Assembly (NCBI RefSeq): GCF_018882335.1
Contig: NZ_JACVOS010000002.1
Location: forward strand, 143,983 to 207,982
DNA: 64,000 nucleotides
Source: Polynucleobacter sp. AM-25C3
GTDB lineage: Bacteria; Pseudomonadota; Gammaproteobacteria; Burkholderiales; Burkholderiaceae
Reading direction: 5' to 3'
Made by a program: the position numbers and the translations under genes. Of the stretch, positions 48,952-56,773 are shown in pieces. The notes under the pieces are model-generated. The model saw only the letters and a program-made list of their open reading frames with translations, had not been told where the DNA came from and made no database searches. The stretch's first letter is position 1; each line of letters begins with the position of its first letter.

Positions 48952-49604
48952 TACGCTCTACCTCCTCGTTGTGAGGGTGTTTTGCGACCAAATAGTCCAT
49001 AGGATATGGCAATGGCTACCAATGAAATGCCCAGGAGTAGCAATGAGAGTGACCCTGCGCCTGCAGAATCAAAGCTCTGCACCTTGTCATATATTGAAAT
49101 TGAAATCGTTTTGGTTTCCCCGGGGATGGCACCACCAACCATGAGAACAACGCCGAACTCACCTAAGGTGTGGGCAAACGTCAGGACGCCTGCGCTGACA
49201 ATACCGCGCCATGCCAGCGGTAACTCTATTAGCCTGAATATCTGCCAATTACTCAAGCCGCTAACTTCTGCTGCTTCACGAATTTCTGGGTTGATATTCT
49301 CGAATGCTCTTTGTATCGGCTGAATAGCGAAAGGGAGGTTAACAAACAAGGATGCCAGCAGGATCCCAAAAAAAGAGAAGACCAAGGGGATGCCAAAAAG
49401 ACTCTTGCCTCCAAAGCCAACCAAAAAATAGTAACCAAGTACCGTAGGAGGCAAAACAAGAGGAAGGGCTAAGGCTGCCTCGAACCATGGGCGACTTCTA
49501 TTAAGCTTGACCAGTCTATGAGCAGCCCAAATCCCGAATGGCAATATGAGTGCCATCGTCCAAAAAGCGAGTTTTAAAGAGAGAAGAATTGCTTCAATAT
49601 CCAT
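48951..49604 (-). CDS. modB: Molybdate ABC transporter permease
   Basis: Inner-membrane channel of the molybdate importer, 217 residues, five or six helices. It shows the ModB pattern ALPLVLPPTVLGYYFLVGFG and the EAA loop EAAEVSGLSNWQIFRLIELP, then FAHTLGEFGVVLMVGG. The periplasmic binding protein ModA is not in this window, so it must be elsewhere or be lost. The start is 62 bases from the divergent arsR region, across a 28-bp inverted repeat. Molybdenum would serve SoxC next door. Confidence 0.9.
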   Translation of the reverse strand: MDIEAILLSLKLAFWTMALILPFGIWAAHRLVKLNRSRPWFEAALALPLVLPPTVLGYYFLVGFGGKSLFGIPLVFSFFGILLASLFVNLPFAIQPIQRAFENINPEIREAAEVSGLSNWQIFRLIELPLAWRGIVSAGVLTFAHTLGEFGVVLMVGGAIPGETKTISISIYDKVQSFDSAGAGSLSLLLLGISLVAIAISYGLFGRKTPSQRGGRA

Positions 49605-49671
49605 TCATTTGGATTGTATTGCCTTTGGGGATAGGGTATCTCACTATATAAGTCGACGAAGCTTCGGTGTC

Positions 49672-49699
49672 CAATATATGCACGTATACGCATATATTG
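49672..49699. promoter_or_regulatory. 28-bp inverted repeat, probable ArsR-family operator
   Basis: Arms CAATATATGC (49672-49681) and GCATATATTG (49690-49699) are perfect inverted repeats around an 8-base spacer ACGTATAC. The site lies between divergent modB and arsR, about 70 bases from the modB start and 9 bases before the proposed arsR start. ArsR/SmtB-family repressors bind AT-rich dyads of this kind at their own promoters. A second perfect palindrome, CGAAGCTTCG, sits at 49657-49666. Confidence 0.6.
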
Positions 49700-49708
49700 T
49701 TAACGACC

Positions 49709-50050
49709 GTGAATAGCAAAGCAAAAGTAAAAAAAGCAACTAAAGACCTTTCCCCAAAAGCAATGGAGAAGGTGTTTGTGCGCGTTGCTGAATATTTCAA
49801 TGTGCTGTCCGAGCCATCCCGTTTGCGAATCATGTATGCCGTTTGTAGTGGTGAAAAGTCTGTTTCTGAGGTTGTTGAGTTATGCGGCTCCAGTCAGGCT
49901 AATGTGTCACGCCATCTTCCGGCATTGCACAAATCAGGCATTTTGCTTAGACGCAAGGAAGGAACGACTGTTTTTTATTCAATAGCTGATAACGCCACTG
50001 TAGAAATGTGCCAAACAGTGTGCGCCAAGATTGCTGAGAACTTGCATTAA
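49709..50050 (+). CDS. ArsR/SmtB family transcriptional regulator, possible thiol/sulfur sensor
   Basis: A 113-residue (from GTG 49709) winged-helix repressor: core SEPSRLRIMYAVCSGEKSV and recognition helix SSQANVSRHLPALHKSGIL. Cysteines C46, C59, C101 and C105 are present; a helix-2/helix-5 pair is the kind used by persulfide sensors SqrR and BigR and by SoxR of sox clusters, although C46 is three residues off the SqrR position. The start is unsure: GTG 49667 (inside the dyad) and ATG 49763 are alternatives, all without a good ribosome site. Immediately upstream of soxC. Confidence 0.85.
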   Translation: MNSKAKVKKATKDLSPKAMEKVFVRVAEYFNVLSEPSRLRIMYAVCSGEKSVSEVVELCGSSQANVSRHLPALHKSGILLRRKEGTTVFYSIADNATVEMCQTVCAKIAENLH

Positions 50051-50085
50051 CTTTTTAAGTATCTATTCATCAAAGTAGAGATCAC

Positions 50086-51486
50086 ATGACAAAAAAACAA
50101 ATTGAGATTAGCGCGCAGGATATTAGCGCTATCGAAAAGCCGGCTAACCGGGCTCGCCTGGTCAAGGCGCCTGAACATTTCATTTCTCAAGAGCTTATTG
50201 CCGATATCAATGCCAACAGCTTAGATGAAAACCGTCGTGGATTTTTACGTAAAGGTTTTATGTCAGCGCTTGGTGGTGCTACAGCTGGTTTAGCTGCTCC
50301 ACTGGCTATGGCTGCAGGTGAGGGCGATCCAGCGATCTTAGAAAAGCAAGAATGGCAGACTACGCTCGGTAAAAACGTGGCCACTATGCCTTATGGCGTA
50401 CCGTCAATCTATGAGTCAAACCTCATTCGTCGTGAATCACCAGGTTTAACGCGTGTATCGGCAGCTTCTGTTGCCTTTACTCCTCTGCAAGGTTTATTTG
50501 GAACAATTACTCCAAACGGATTGCATTTCGAGCGCCATCATCAGGGTTGGTACAACATCAACCCTGAGACCCATCGTTTGATGGTGAACGGTCTGGTAAA
50601 AAACCCGCGTGTTTTCACGATGAATGATTTGATGCGCCTTCCTTCAGTTTCACGTACCCACTTTATTGAGTGTGGTGCAAATACTGGCTTAGAGTGGGGT
50701 AACGTTGCAGTTCCTACAGTTCAGTACACGCACGGCATGTTGTCATGCTGCGAATTCACGGGCGTACCGCTTAAAGTGTTGCTCGAAGAGTGCGGCGCAG
50801 ACCTCAAAAAAGGTAAGTACATGCTCGCCGAAGGTGGTGACGGATCAGGCATGACTCGCACCATCAATCTTGAGAGTTGTCTGAATGACACAATCGTTGC
50901 TTGGTCTATGAATGGTGAAATGTTGCGCCCAGAAAATGGCTTCCCATTGCGCCTGGTAGTACCTGGCGTCCAGGGCGTTAGCTGGGTGAAGTGGTTACGC
51001 CGTCTTGAAGTTGGTGATGCTCCATGGAACTCAAAAGATGAGGCAGTTCACTATATTGAATTGATGCCTAATGGTGATCATCGTCAATATGCCTCTATTC
51101 AAGAGTGCAAATCCGTTATTACAACGCCATCGGGTGGTCAACAGCTTTTAGATAAAGGCTTCTACAACGTGAGCGGGATGGCTTGGTCTGGTCGCGGAAA
51201 AATTACCCGTGTTGATGTTTCTTTTGATGGTGGTAATAACTGGCGCACAGCGCGTTTGGAAACACCAGTTCTCACCAAATCTATTACCCGCTTCAATATC
51301 GATTGGGTTTGGGATGGCTCACCAACCATCATGCAATCAAGGGCGATGGATGACACGGGCTATATCCAACCATCGATCAAAACACTGCGCAATGTTCGCG
51401 GCACTCGATCGATCTATCACAACAATGCAATTCAATCATGGAAATTGGATTCAAATGGCGAGGTGAGCAATGTTCAAGTTGGATAA
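50086..51486 (+). CDS. soxC: Sulfite dehydrogenase (SoxC), molybdopterin subunit
   Basis: Molybdenum-containing subunit of the periplasmic SoxCD sulfane dehydrogenase, which oxidises the sulfane sulfur bound to SoxY. The 466-residue precursor has a twin-arginine signal (R50-R51 in ENRRGFLRKGF) after a 49-residue N-terminal extension, and the Mo-ligand cysteine C196 in HFIECGANTG, then the sulfite-oxidase dimerisation domain (about 360-460). It overlaps soxD by 17 bases. First gene of soxCDYZAXB, 35 bases after arsR. Confidence 0.95.
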   Translation: MTKKQIEISAQDISAIEKPANRARLVKAPEHFISQELIADINANSLDENRRGFLRKGFMSALGGATAGLAAPLAMAAGEGDPAILEKQEWQTTLGKNVATMPYGVPSIYESNLIRRESPGLTRVSAASVAFTPLQGLFGTITPNGLHFERHHQGWYNINPETHRLMVNGLVKNPRVFTMNDLMRLPSVSRTHFIECGANTGLEWGNVAVPTVQYTHGMLSCCEFTGVPLKVLLEECGADLKKGKYMLAEGGDGSGMTRTINLESCLNDTIVAWSMNGEMLRPENGFPLRLVVPGVQGVSWVKWLRRLEVGDAPWNSKDEAVHYIELMPNGDHRQYASIQECKSVITTPSGGQQLLDKGFYNVSGMAWSGRGKITRVDVSFDGGNNWRTARLETPVLTKSITRFNIDWVWDGSPTIMQSRAMDDTGYIQPSIKTLRNVRGTRSIYHNNAIQSWKLDSNGEVSNVQVG

Positions 51487-52549
51487 ATTCTGCGTCCGCT
51501 TAGGTTTTGCGGCATTCATTGCCATTAGCGCGCAATTGTCATTTGCGCAATCAGGTTCAGCCAAATTTCCTGGCATTGGTAGAGTGGCGACTCCAGCAGA
51601 AGTTGCTGCTTGGGATATCGATGTGCGTCCAGACTTTAAGGGTCTACCAAAGGGATCTGGTTCTGTTGAAAAGGGTCAAGTGATTTGGGAGGCTAAATGT
51701 GCAAGCTGTCACGGCACCTTTGGTGAGTCCAATGAAATCTTTACTCCTATCGCTGGCGGCACAACTGCGGATGATGTAAAGACCGGTCGCGTAGCCTCAT
51801 TGAAGGACATGAAACAACCGCAGAGAACGACCTTGATGAAGGTTCCTACTGTTTCCACCTTATGGGATTACATCTATCGTGCAATGCCATGGAATGCCCC
51901 AAGATCATTAACACCAGATGATACTTATGCGCTTGTTGCTTTTATTCTGAGCTTGGGTGAAATTGTTCCGGATGACTATGTTCTGAGCGATAAGAATATT
52001 GCTGATGTCAAAATGCCCAACCGTAATGGCATGACCCGCAAGCATGGCTTCTGGAATGTGAAAGATAAGCCAGATGTCAATGGAAACAGTTGTATGCATA
52101 ACTGCGTTCCATTTGTGCAGATCGGCTCCACATTGCCAGACTTTGCTCGTAATGCACATGAAAATATTGCAGAGCAAAATCGCTTATATGGTCCTTATCG
52201 TGGGGCAGATACTACCAAGCCACCGATTAAGCAGTTACCTGGCGCCTCCGGAGAAGGTTTGGCACATGCCGCTGATACTCATGCAGCAAGCTCAAAAGGC
52301 CCTGCAGCGCTATTTAAAAATGAGAATTGCTCGGCTTGTCATGCGCCAAATGCGAAGCTAGTTGGCCCATCAATTACGGATATCTCTAAAAAGTATGATG
52401 GCCAGAGCGGGGCGTTAGATAAGCTAATGGCCAAGGTTAAAGCTGGCGGTTCTGGGGTCTGGGGTTCAATTCCGATGCCTCCCCAAACCCAATTATCAGA
52501 CGAAGATCGTAAGACTTTGGTATCTTGGATGTTATCTGGCGGCAAATGA
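51470..52549 (+). CDS. soxD: SoxD, diheme cytochrome c subunit of sulfane dehydrogenase
   Basis: Electron acceptor subunit for SoxC. The 359-residue exported protein (signal peptide about 1-26) has two heme c motifs: C77-A-S-C80-H81 in the N-terminal domain and C287-S-A-C290-H291 in a C-terminal class I cytochrome domain (MPPQTQLSDEDRKTLVSWML with the Met ligand). Two hemes match the Paracoccus SoxD type. The start lies inside soxC, pointing to coupled translation and a 1:1 ratio. Confidence 0.94.
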   Translation: MFKLDKFCVRLGFAAFIAISAQLSFAQSGSAKFPGIGRVATPAEVAAWDIDVRPDFKGLPKGSGSVEKGQVIWEAKCASCHGTFGESNEIFTPIAGGTTADDVKTGRVASLKDMKQPQRTTLMKVPTVSTLWDYIYRAMPWNAPRSLTPDDTYALVAFILSLGEIVPDDYVLSDKNIADVKMPNRNGMTRKHGFWNVKDKPDVNGNSCMHNCVPFVQIGSTLPDFARNAHENIAEQNRLYGPYRGADTTKPPIKQLPGASGEGLAHAADTHAASSKGPAALFKNENCSACHAPNAKLVGPSITDISKKYDGQSGALDKLMAKVKAGGSGVWGSIPMPPQTQLSDEDRKTLVSWMLSGGK

Positions 52550-52627
52550 TATAAATTTGGCAGTTCATAGCAGGTTTTGAAGCAAAATAGCTTATGTATG
52601 TAGGTAAAGATTAATAAAGGAGTTTTT

Positions 52628-53080
52628 ATGAATCAGCAGCGTCGCAGTCTATTGAAGTACTCAGCAGTATTTGGTCTGATGGCCTCAACCGGGCTCATTA
52701 GCGTAGCGCAAGCACAAGAGTGGAATAAAGCCGCATTCGAAGGCAAGAGCCTCGATGACGTTTTCAAAATTCTTGGTGCTGGTAGCCCAGACAAATCGTC
52801 TGCCGTTACCTTGAATGCGCCCGATATTGCTGAAAATGGTGCCGTAGTGCCAGTCGGCATTACAACCACTTTAAAAGCAGAGCAAATGGCGATTTTGGTT
52901 GAAAAGAACCCGAGCGCATTGGCCGCTCAATTCTTTATCCCAGCCGGCACTGACTCTTTCGTGACGACTCGTATCAAGATGGGTCAAACATCCAATGTTT
53001 ATGCCTTGGTAAAAGCTGATGGTAAGTGGAACATGACTGTTAAAGAAGTCAAAGTGACGCTTGGTGGTTGCGGCGGTTAA
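52628..53080 (+). CDS. soxY: SoxY, sulfur carrier subunit
   Basis: Carries sulfur intermediates on a cysteine at the end of a flexible C-terminal arm. The protein of 150 residues ends exactly in the diagnostic GGCGG (C148). A Tat-type signal (RRSLLKYSAVFG, cleaved near QAQ) sends it to the periplasm, taking SoxZ with it. The 78-base gap after soxD is one of the larger ones in the cluster; TAATAAAGGAG before the ATG is a strong ribosome site. Confidence 0.96.
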   Translation: MNQQRRSLLKYSAVFGLMASTGLISVAQAQEWNKAAFEGKSLDDVFKILGAGSPDKSSAVTLNAPDIAENGAVVPVGITTTLKAEQMAILVEKNPSALAAQFFIPAGTDSFVTTRIKMGQTSNVYALVKADGKWNMTVKEVKVTLGGCGG

Positions 53081-53137
53081 TCCCGAAGCAAATACATAGA
53101 CACAATTCATTTATATATAGAATAAAAGAGGAACAAA

Positions 53138-53446
53138 ATGGCTGATCCAATGCGCGTAAGAGCTGCTGAAAATGGCGGTACTGTAGACGTTAAAATTTTG
53201 ATGAAACATGATATGGAATCTGGTCAGCGCAAAGATGCTTCTGGCAAAACAATTCCTGCTTGGTTTATCAGCACAATCAATGTAAAAGCAAATGGCAAAG
53301 ATGTATTTAATGGTCAGTTTGGTCCTGCAGTTTCAAAGGATCCATTTTTGAACTTTAAATATAAGGGCGCTAAGGGCGACAAGATTGCGGTAACTTGGAT
53401 GGACAGCAAGGGTGACAAACGCACTGACGAAGCAACGGCTTCTTAA
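53138..53446 (+). CDS. soxZ: SoxZ, partner of the sulfur carrier SoxY
   Basis: Forms the SoxYZ heterodimer. The 102-residue protein has no signal, as usual, since it is co-exported with SoxY. Motifs: VDVKILMKHDMESGQRKD, FISTINVKANGKDVFNGQFGP, PFLNFKYKGAKGDKI. RBS AGAGGAAC precedes the ATG. Confidence 0.95.
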   Translation: MADPMRVRAAENGGTVDVKILMKHDMESGQRKDASGKTIPAWFISTINVKANGKDVFNGQFGPAVSKDPFLNFKYKGAKGDKIAVTWMDSKGDKRTDEATAS

Positions 53447-53501
53447 TTGCTTTTTGCTTTAATAAATCTTTACCGCCTCCGTGGTTCTGAAAGGGTAGGA
53501 A

Positions 53502-54317
53502 ATGCAGCGTAAATTGACCTTAGGGTTGGCTACTGGCTTGGTAGCAACTTTATTAACAATGACATCTTCGGTGTCGGCACAAAATAGTGCTACAGACGAT
53601 ATTGCAAAATATCGAGAGATGATTGCTGATGGCAACCCTTCGGAACTTTACGAGGCAGCCGGTGAAGACTTATGGAAAAAACCGGCTGGACCTAAAAATG
53701 CTACTCTTGAAAAATGCAATCTAGGGCTTGGACCTGGTGTGGTTAAGGGTGCCTCAGCACAATTACCGCGCTACTTTAAAGATACTAATAAGGTTCAAGA
53801 TCTTGAGTCTCGCTTAATGACTTGCATGCAAGTGCTGCAAGGTCGTGATCCACAAGAGATGATTGATGCGCCATTCCAGAAGGGTCCCAAGAAGGACATG
53901 GAGGCAATCGTTGCTTACGTTGTGACCCAGTCTAAGGGTGACAAGATTAAAGTGAGCACCGCGCATCCAAAAGAAAAAGAAATGTATGACCTAGGTAAGC
54001 GCGCCTTCTTTTTCCAGGGCGGTCCAATGGACTTCTCTTGCGCATCTTGCCATAGCGAAAGCCGTAAGCGTATTCGCTTGCAAGATCTCCCTAACATTAC
54101 CGAGCAAAAGGGTGCCGCTTTAGGTTGGGGTTATTGGCCCGCTTATCGCGTCTCTAGCGGACAGTTTTGGACTATGCAGCAGCGCTTAAATGATTGCTAT
54201 CGTCAACAACGCTTCCCATTCCCAATCTATGGTTCAGATGTCACCGTTGCCTTATCAATGTATATGGCAAAGAATGCCAATGGTGGCACAGTTGAAACAC
54301 CTGGATTGAAGCGTTAA
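53502..54317 (+). CDS. soxA: SoxA, cytochrome c subunit of L-cysteine S-thiosulfotransferase
   Basis: With SoxX, links thiosulfate to SoxY. The 271-residue precursor (signal about 1-26) has one heme motif C180-A-S-C183-H184 and the reactive/heme-ligand cysteine C232 in LNDCYRQQR. Cysteines C72 and C108 stand where diheme SoxA has its first heme, so this is the monoheme type in which a disulfide replaces that heme (as known for Starkeya novella). Family comparison is by pattern only. Confidence 0.94.
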   Translation: MQRKLTLGLATGLVATLLTMTSSVSAQNSATDDIAKYREMIADGNPSELYEAAGEDLWKKPAGPKNATLEKCNLGLGPGVVKGASAQLPRYFKDTNKVQDLESRLMTCMQVLQGRDPQEMIDAPFQKGPKKDMEAIVAYVVTQSKGDKIKVSTAHPKEKEMYDLGKRAFFFQGGPMDFSCASCHSESRKRIRLQDLPNITEQKGAALGWGYWPAYRVSSGQFWTMQQRLNDCYRQQRFPFPIYGSDVTVALSMYMAKNANGGTVETPGLKR

Positions 54318-54336
54318 TAGATAAGAGATGACGAAA

Positions 54337-54975
54337 ATGAAAATTACACACTTAAAACAACTCTTAGCTATTTCTGGATTTATCTTTGCCGCTGGTTTGG
54401 TGCAAACCCCTGCATTTGCTCAGCAAAAAAATGATCCAAAATTCAATAAGATGATGCAAGACAGCTTTAGGGCTCAAGGCATCGCTGGACTTGACCGCAT
54501 TGATCAAGACGCTACTCAGAAATTCTGTTCAGACCCCCAGTTTGCCAACAGCAAGCAGGGCGAGGCCATGCGCGAGAAGATCCAGAAGATCAATATGGAC
54601 TCTATTCAGCAACCATCCGATGGAAAATACATCGGCGACTGGAAGAATGGTGAAAAGATTGCTCAAAGTGGACGCGGTGCAACTTGGACAGACAAGGCTG
54701 ATACCGTCATTGGCGGCGGCTGCTATAACTGCCATCAAATTGACCCTAAAGAAATTTCTTATGGAACGATCGGCCCATCATTGACTGGTTACGCTAAATT
54801 GCGCGGCTACTCCAAAGAAGTGGTTACCTATACCTGGAACCGCATTAATAATGCCAAGGCTTACAACGCATGCAGCAATATGCCACGTATTGCCCACTTC
54901 AAACTCCTCAATGAACAGCAAATACAGGATGTTATGGCTCTATTGCTTGACCCAGAATCACCTGTAAATAAATAA
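54337..54975 (+). CDS. soxX: SoxX, cytochrome c subunit of L-cysteine S-thiosulfotransferase
   Basis: Monoheme partner of SoxA. From ATG 54337 (MKITHLKQLL) the product has 212 residues: signal about 1-28 (ends AFAQQ), a helical insert, heme motif C129-Y-N-C132-H133, and the likely Met ligand in CSNMPRIAH. An ATG three codons earlier (54328) has its ribosome site too close, so the second is preferred. A hairpin follows the stop. Confidence 0.93.
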   Translation: MKITHLKQLLAISGFIFAAGLVQTPAFAQQKNDPKFNKMMQDSFRAQGIAGLDRIDQDATQKFCSDPQFANSKQGEAMREKIQKINMDSIQQPSDGKYIGDWKNGEKIAQSGRGATWTDKADTVIGGGCYNCHQIDPKEISYGTIGPSLTGYAKLRGYSKEVVTYTWNRINNAKAYNACSNMPRIAHFKLLNEQQIQDVMALLLDPESPVNK

Positions 54976-54981
54976 CAGATT

Positions 54982-55005
54982 AAAACGGGCCGAAAGGCCT
55001 GTTTT
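54982..55005 (+). terminator. Hairpin with T-run between soxX and soxB
   Basis: AAAACGGGCC (54982-54991) and GGCCTGTTTT (54996-55005) pair with one G-T wobble around a GAAA-type tetraloop, followed by more T. It fits a weak terminator or an RNA-stabilising element between co-directional genes, 16 bases before soxB. Confidence 0.6.
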
Positions 55006-55020
55006 GTTAAGGGAATAAAT

Positions 55021-56751
55021 ATGTCATTAAATCGCCGTGAGTTTTTGCAAGCATTAGCTATTGCATCAGCAGGTGGTATGAGTCTGCAATCCAATTTTGC
55101 TGGTGCACAAAGTACCGCGCAAAAATTCTATGATTTACCTAAGTTTGGTAATGTGCATTTTCTTCATTTCACTGACTGCCATGCCCAACTTTTGCCAATC
55201 TATTTCCGTGAGCCAAACGTGAATCTAGGCATTGGGGCGCAAGAAGGCAAGACACCCCATTTAGTAGGCGAATATTTCCTTAAGGCAAATGGAATTGCTG
55301 CTGGTACTCGTGATGCTCATGCATTTACCTATTTAGATTACGTTGCAGCTGCGCAAAATTACGGCAAGATGGGTGGCTTTGCGCATATGGCAACCCTGAT
55401 CAAGCAAATGAAAGCAAGTCGTCCAGGCGCCCTATTGTTAGATGGTGGTGATACTTGGCAGGGCTCTGGAACAGCACTCTGGACTAATGGTCAGGATATG
55501 GTTGATGCAGCCTTGCTCTTAGGTGTTGATGTCATGACTCCGCACTGGGAAATGACCTTAGGTGAAAAGCGTGTGATGGAAATCGTCAATGGCGATTTCA
55601 AAGGCAAGGTCTCTTTTATTGCCCAAAACATTAAGACAGCCGACTTCGGTGATTCTGTTTTTAATCCTTATGTCATGAAGGTGCAAAACGGCATTCAAGT
55701 TGCAATCATTGGCCAAGCATTCCCATATACGCCGATAGCAAATCCACGTTATTTCACCCCTGACTGGACTTTTGGAATTCAAGAAGAAAATTTGCAGAAG
55801 ACTATCAATGAAGTGAAGTCAAAGGGAGCTAAAGTTGTTGTTTTACTCTCCCATAACGGCATGGATGTTGATTTGAAGATGGCCTCTCGTGTAACTGGCC
55901 TTGATGCAATCATGGGTGGTCATACGCATGATGGCGTCCCGATTCCAGTCAAGGTGAAGAATTCTGGCTGTGTTACCTTGGTAACCAATGCTGGCTCGAA
56001 CAGTAAGTTCTTGGGCGTACTCGATTTTGATGTGAAGGGTGGCAAGCCGGTTGATTTTCGCTATAAGCTTTTCCCAATCTTCTCCAATCTAATTCCCGCT
56101 GATCCAGCGATGAATAAGCTGATCGCTAAAGTTAGGGCACCATACGAAACCAAGCTCAATGAAAAATTGGCTACTACGGATGGTTTGCTATATCGTCGCG
56201 GCAATTTCAATGGAAGCTTTGATCAATTGATTTTGGATGGCCTTATGGCGCAGAAGAATGCGGAAATCGCCTTCTCCCCAGGTTTCCGTTGGGGAACTAG
56301 CTTGTTGCCAGGCCAGGCCATTACTCGTGAAAATCTGTTAGATCAAACTGCCATCACTTATCCATACACTACCGTCACCAATATGACTGGCGAGACCATC
56401 AAGACTATTCTTGAAGATGTGGCTGATAACTTATTTAATCCCGATCCGTATTATCAGCAGGGTGGCGATATGGTACGTGTAGGTGGTATGCAGTATACGA
56501 TCGATCCTGCGGCGTCCGCAGGTAAGCGCATTAGCGATATGCGTTTAAATGGCAAAGACATCGACCCAAGCAAGACTTATAAAGTGGCAGGTTGGGCGCC
56601 AGTAAGTGAAGAAGCCAGGAATGCTGGTGGAGAGCCAATTTGGGATGTGATCGAAAGACATTTGCGCGATGTGAAGGTTGTTAAAGCCGTTAAGCTGAAC
56701 GAACCGATCATTAAAGGTGTGCAAAATAACCCAGGAATGGTTTCACTCTAA
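55021..56751 (+). CDS. soxB: SoxB, thiosulfohydrolase
   Basis: Hydrolyses the sulfonate from SoxY-bound thiosulfate, releasing sulfate; a dimanganese enzyme of the 5'-nucleotidase fold. The 576-residue precursor has a Tat signal (NRREFLQALAIASAGG), metal ligands D52 and H54 in HFTDCHAQL, DGGDTWQGSG, and GGHTHDGVP, and a C-terminal 5'-nucleotidase domain (about 380-560). SoxB completes the set needed for full oxidation with SoxCD. Confidence 0.96.
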   Translation: MSLNRREFLQALAIASAGGMSLQSNFAGAQSTAQKFYDLPKFGNVHFLHFTDCHAQLLPIYFREPNVNLGIGAQEGKTPHLVGEYFLKANGIAAGTRDAHAFTYLDYVAAAQNYGKMGGFAHMATLIKQMKASRPGALLLDGGDTWQGSGTALWTNGQDMVDAALLLGVDVMTPHWEMTLGEKRVMEIVNGDFKGKVSFIAQNIKTADFGDSVFNPYVMKVQNGIQVAIIGQAFPYTPIANPRYFTPDWTFGIQEENLQKTINEVKSKGAKVVVLLSHNGMDVDLKMASRVTGLDAIMGGHTHDGVPIPVKVKNSGCVTLVTNAGSNSKFLGVLDFDVKGGKPVDFRYKLFPIFSNLIPADPAMNKLIAKVRAPYETKLNEKLATTDGLLYRRGNFNGSFDQLILDGLMAQKNAEIAFSPGFRWGTSLLPGQAITRENLLDQTAITYPYTTVTNMTGETIKTILEDVADNLFNPDPYYQQGGDMVRVGGMQYTIDPAASAGKRISDMRLNGKDIDPSKTYKVAGWAPVSEEARNAGGEPIWDVIERHLRDVKVVKAVKLNEPIIKGVQNNPGMVSL

Positions 56752-56773
56752 TACTTATTGAGCCGATAAAAAA

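Noticed and set aside
48608..49144. 178-codon forward frame across the modC/modB junction
   Set aside because: Both modC and modB are clear on the other strand with their motifs; the frame is a shadow with unusual composition.
47842..49604. Sulfate (CysAWT) rather than molybdate transporter, given the sulfur context
   Set aside because: Only one permease gene is present and it has ModB motifs; sulfate systems need two permeases. Kept as molybdate.
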